This document shows, piece by piece, positions 1 through 3,000 of a stretch of 5,018 bases of DNA; positions within the stretch are counted from its first letter, which is position 1, and each line of letters starts with the position of its first letter. Source of the stretch: Oscillospiraceae bacterium (lineage in GTDB: Bacteria > Bacillota > Clostridia > Oscillospirales > Oscillospiraceae); assembly GCA_028705905.1 (NCBI GenBank), contig JAQWCP010000146.1:1-5018 (forward strand). Reading direction: 5' to 3'. The position numbers and the translations under genes were made by a program. A model generated the notes under the pieces. That model was given only the letters and a program-made list of their open reading frames with translations. It did no database searches and was not told the DNA's origin.

Positions 1-1
1 T

Positions 2-70
2 ATCAAACAAATTCTCGCTCTTACGCTGGCAGTATTGCTGGCTTGTCAGGGGAATATCGTGGCACTTGCC
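2..70 (+). other. Signal peptide (N-terminal end missing)
   Basis: The visible residues read IKQILALTLAVLLACQGN followed by IVALAD. This gives a Lys, a hydrophobic core (residues 4-14) and an ALA-D signal peptidase I-like site between residues 23 and 24. LLAC at residues 12-15 also loosely resembles a lipobox, with Cys15 as a possible lipidated residue. The Leu at -2 is tolerated but not typical, and the hydrophobic stretch continues to IVALA, so I favour signal peptidase I cleavage. Only the initiator Met and a few residues should be missing upstream, so the ribosome binding site and promoter are outside the window. Confidence 0.82.
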
Positions 71-3000
71 GATGTACAGGCACCCGCGGTATCAGAGCAG
101 ATAACCAGTGTGGAGAAAAAGACAACTCCAACGGAAACACCGAAAAAAGCGGCAACGAAGGCAGCGGAAAAAACGCCTGCGGAGGAACCGGAAAAAACTC
201 CAACGGAGACACCGAAAACAACGGTAACGGAGACACCGGAAACAACGGTAACGAAGACACCGGAAAAAACTCCAACGGAGGCACCGAAAGAAACGCCAAC
301 GAAGGCAGCGGAAAAAACGCCTGCGGAGGCACCGGAAACAACATCAGCAGAACCATCGGAAGAAACACCGGAGAAAGCTCCGGCAGATCCGGTAGAAACC
401 GTGCAGCAGGCAAGCGATGTGGCCCTGCTGGCGGTGGGACCACATGTCTGCGATGGGGTTACTTTTGACAAAGAATTGACGGTCGGGGGCGAGTTGGCGG
501 CGGCGGGAAACTACTACCTTACCGGGGATTTGTTTATTGAAAGTACCATCGTAATCAGAGATGAGGAGGCCAATATCTGCCTGAATGGGCACACCATCAC
601 CATGAATGCTGCCGGTAATGTGTTTACTGTCAGAGGCAGCGGGAAGTTGACGCTGTATGACTGCAAAGGTGAGGGCAAGGTGACCCATGCTCCTGGCATA
701 AACGGCATAGGCGTTGACGTTCTGAGCGCAGGCAGCACCTTTATCATGAACGGTGGCAACATCGTTGGCAATAAGTACCCACTCGACGGCGGCGGCATTA
801 ACAACAAAGGTACCGTTGAGATTCATGGTGGGACGATCGCTGGCAATAGCGCCACTGGTAGCAACGGGAAAGGCGGCGGTATCTACAGCAACAGTAAACT
901 TACGATTGATGGTGGCGAAATCATGAATAATACCGCCCAGAGTCTGACTGGCGGCGGCGGTATCTACAGCAGCGGCAAACTAACGATTACAAACGGTTCT
1001 ATCCACGATAACACTGCACCGGGGTATGGCGGCGGTATCATCGACAACGGTGGCACCACCACAATCAGTGGGGGTACAATCAGCGGAAATAAATCCACGA
1101 ATCAGAGCTGTGGCGGCGGCGGTATCTGTATTGTCGGCACTCTTACAATCAGCGGCGGCAAGATCGAAAACAATACCGCGGCGGGAAGCGGCGGCGGTAT
1201 CTACGTCTACAGAGGCGGCACCGCTACGATTACGGGCGGCGAAATCACTGGAAACACCGCCACTAAGACCGCTGGCGGCATCTACAATGAAGGAACCCTC
1301 ACCCTGAACGGGGCCAAAATCGAGAGTAACACGGCTGGCGGGACAGGTGGCGGTGTTTGGACAAAGGGAACCGTTACCTTACGCGGCAACAATGACATCT
1401 GGTTCAACACGAACGGAAAAGATTACGCCGACAACATTTACATTCCGACAGGCAGTTATCTGACAGTCAGTGAAAGCGTCACCGGTCATCTATGCGTGAA
1501 TACGCAGGTTGACCCTACCTCCGATCAACCGGTGGAGTTTGCCAAACCGGGCACCGGCTACACCATCACCGATACGGATGTGAGTGCTTTTAAATCGTCC
1601 ACCGATGGTTTTGTGGTTAAGAAAAACAGCGCTGGGAACTTAGAGCTTGCAGTGCCGGCACCCGCCCTCACTGCCGCTGATTTTACGTATACCGCCCCGA
1701 GCGACCTCTATTACACGGGCACCGCCAAGGCGGCTACCGTAACACCGGAGCAGAGCGCTACCGACGCTGGCGTTGGCGACCTCACCATAACCTATTATGA
1801 TGTGGACGGCAAAGCGGTGACCCCCACCAAGGAGGGCACTTACACAGTCAAGGTCACGGATTCAAATAGCATCGTGACCGATCTGGAAATGGGCAGTTTT
1901 ACCATCACCCGCATCTTCAGCGCCAGCGGCGCATCGGTAAGCAGCAGATTGGGCGAAAACGACTGGTATATCGGGAATGTTACGATTACCCCTCCCTCGG
2001 GTTGGAAGATTAGCACTACGGATACAGCAGACACAAAGGCATGGCTTGATAAACTGACCCAGACGGCAGACGTCGAAAGCACCACGGTAAGCTACTACCT
2101 GAAAGACGCTCAAGGGCACATCACCGAAAGCAAAACGACGGGCACCATTAAAAAAGACGCGACACCACCAGACATTAGTAAGGCCGAAGCAACGGAGATC
2201 AAAGACACTACCGCAAAGATCGTAATATCGGCATATGATGCAACCTCCGGCATTGCCAGTTATGGTTATGCTATCAAGGACAGCACCATGACCGGGACAA
2301 AAGATGATAGCAGCGGGATGCAGAGCTTTACTCTCACGGGCCTGACAGCCAACACGGCGTACACCGCGACGGTGAGCGTGACCGATAAAGCGGGCAATAA
2401 GCAGACCAGAGACGTCACCTTTACCACAACCAAGACGCTCATCACCACAGCGGCGGTTACGATCACCGCACCCGTGAAGGGTGCCACGCCTGATACCACG
2501 GCTACGGTTGCTGCTGACGCACCTTACACGGCAGGCGCAGTGACTTGGGCGCCCGAGGCAACCAAGTTCATGGGCAGTCAGGCATATCGGGCTACGGTTT
2601 ACCTTACCCCCGCCGCGGGCTATGAGTTCAACGACAGCACCACCGCGACGATTCCGGGCGTGGACGGAGGGACCTATGCCTATCTGCAAGACAACGGTAC
2701 ATTGCAGGTGTTTGGCGATTTCCCCAAAACCGCCGCGTCGGTGCTGGATAAGATTGATGTTTACGATTATAAAAAGACAACATATGAAGCCATGGACAAA
2801 TTTGACCCGACGGGCCTGCAACTGCTGCTGACAAACGACGATGGAAGCACCAGCATTGTGGCTTATGGCGACGACACGAAGGGCGATTTTACCTTTAGCC
2901 CCGAAACCATGACGATGGACACCGACAAGGTTACCATTACCTACAGCGAAAAAACGACGACCCTGAACGTTACCGTAACCAAAAAAGAAGTGACGGCGCC

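Noticed and set aside
131..370. CRISPR-like array
   Set aside because: The units abut each other with no unique spacers and encode an in-frame 8-residue repeat, so this is a coding tandem repeat.
43..468. + strand open frame in frame 1 with Asn/Gly-rich repeats
   Set aside because: It is the shifted reading of the 24-bp array. The frame at base 2 over the same DNA gives a signal peptide and continues through the whole window, while this one stops at 468.
602..604. First in-frame ATG as the true start of the protein
   Set aside because: It falls at residue 201 within the beta-helix region, whereas a signal peptide and the linker are encoded upstream in the same frame.
21..826. Overlapping - strand open frames (21-443, 46-471, 344-826, 514-807)
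   Set aside because: They are antisense readings of the tandem array and the beta-helix start. Their low-complexity Phe/Pro/Leu or Val/Ser/Gly repeats only reflect the 24-bp unit.
1026..1307. + strand 93-residue open frame within the beta-helix region
   Set aside because: Out of frame with the main gene; its Ala/Ser/Arg-rich sequence comes from GGC-GGC and ACC repeats read in another phase.
437..1651. Polysaccharide lyase or glycosidase function for the beta-helix
   Set aside because: No catalytic signature residues were recognisable; the GGGI/IxxN coil pattern is of the adhesin type. An enzyme role cannot be fully excluded by eye.
2622..2834. Short open frames on both strands near 2622-2834
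   Set aside because: No domain, no plausible ribosome binding context, and fully inside the continuous main reading frame between two recognisable modules.
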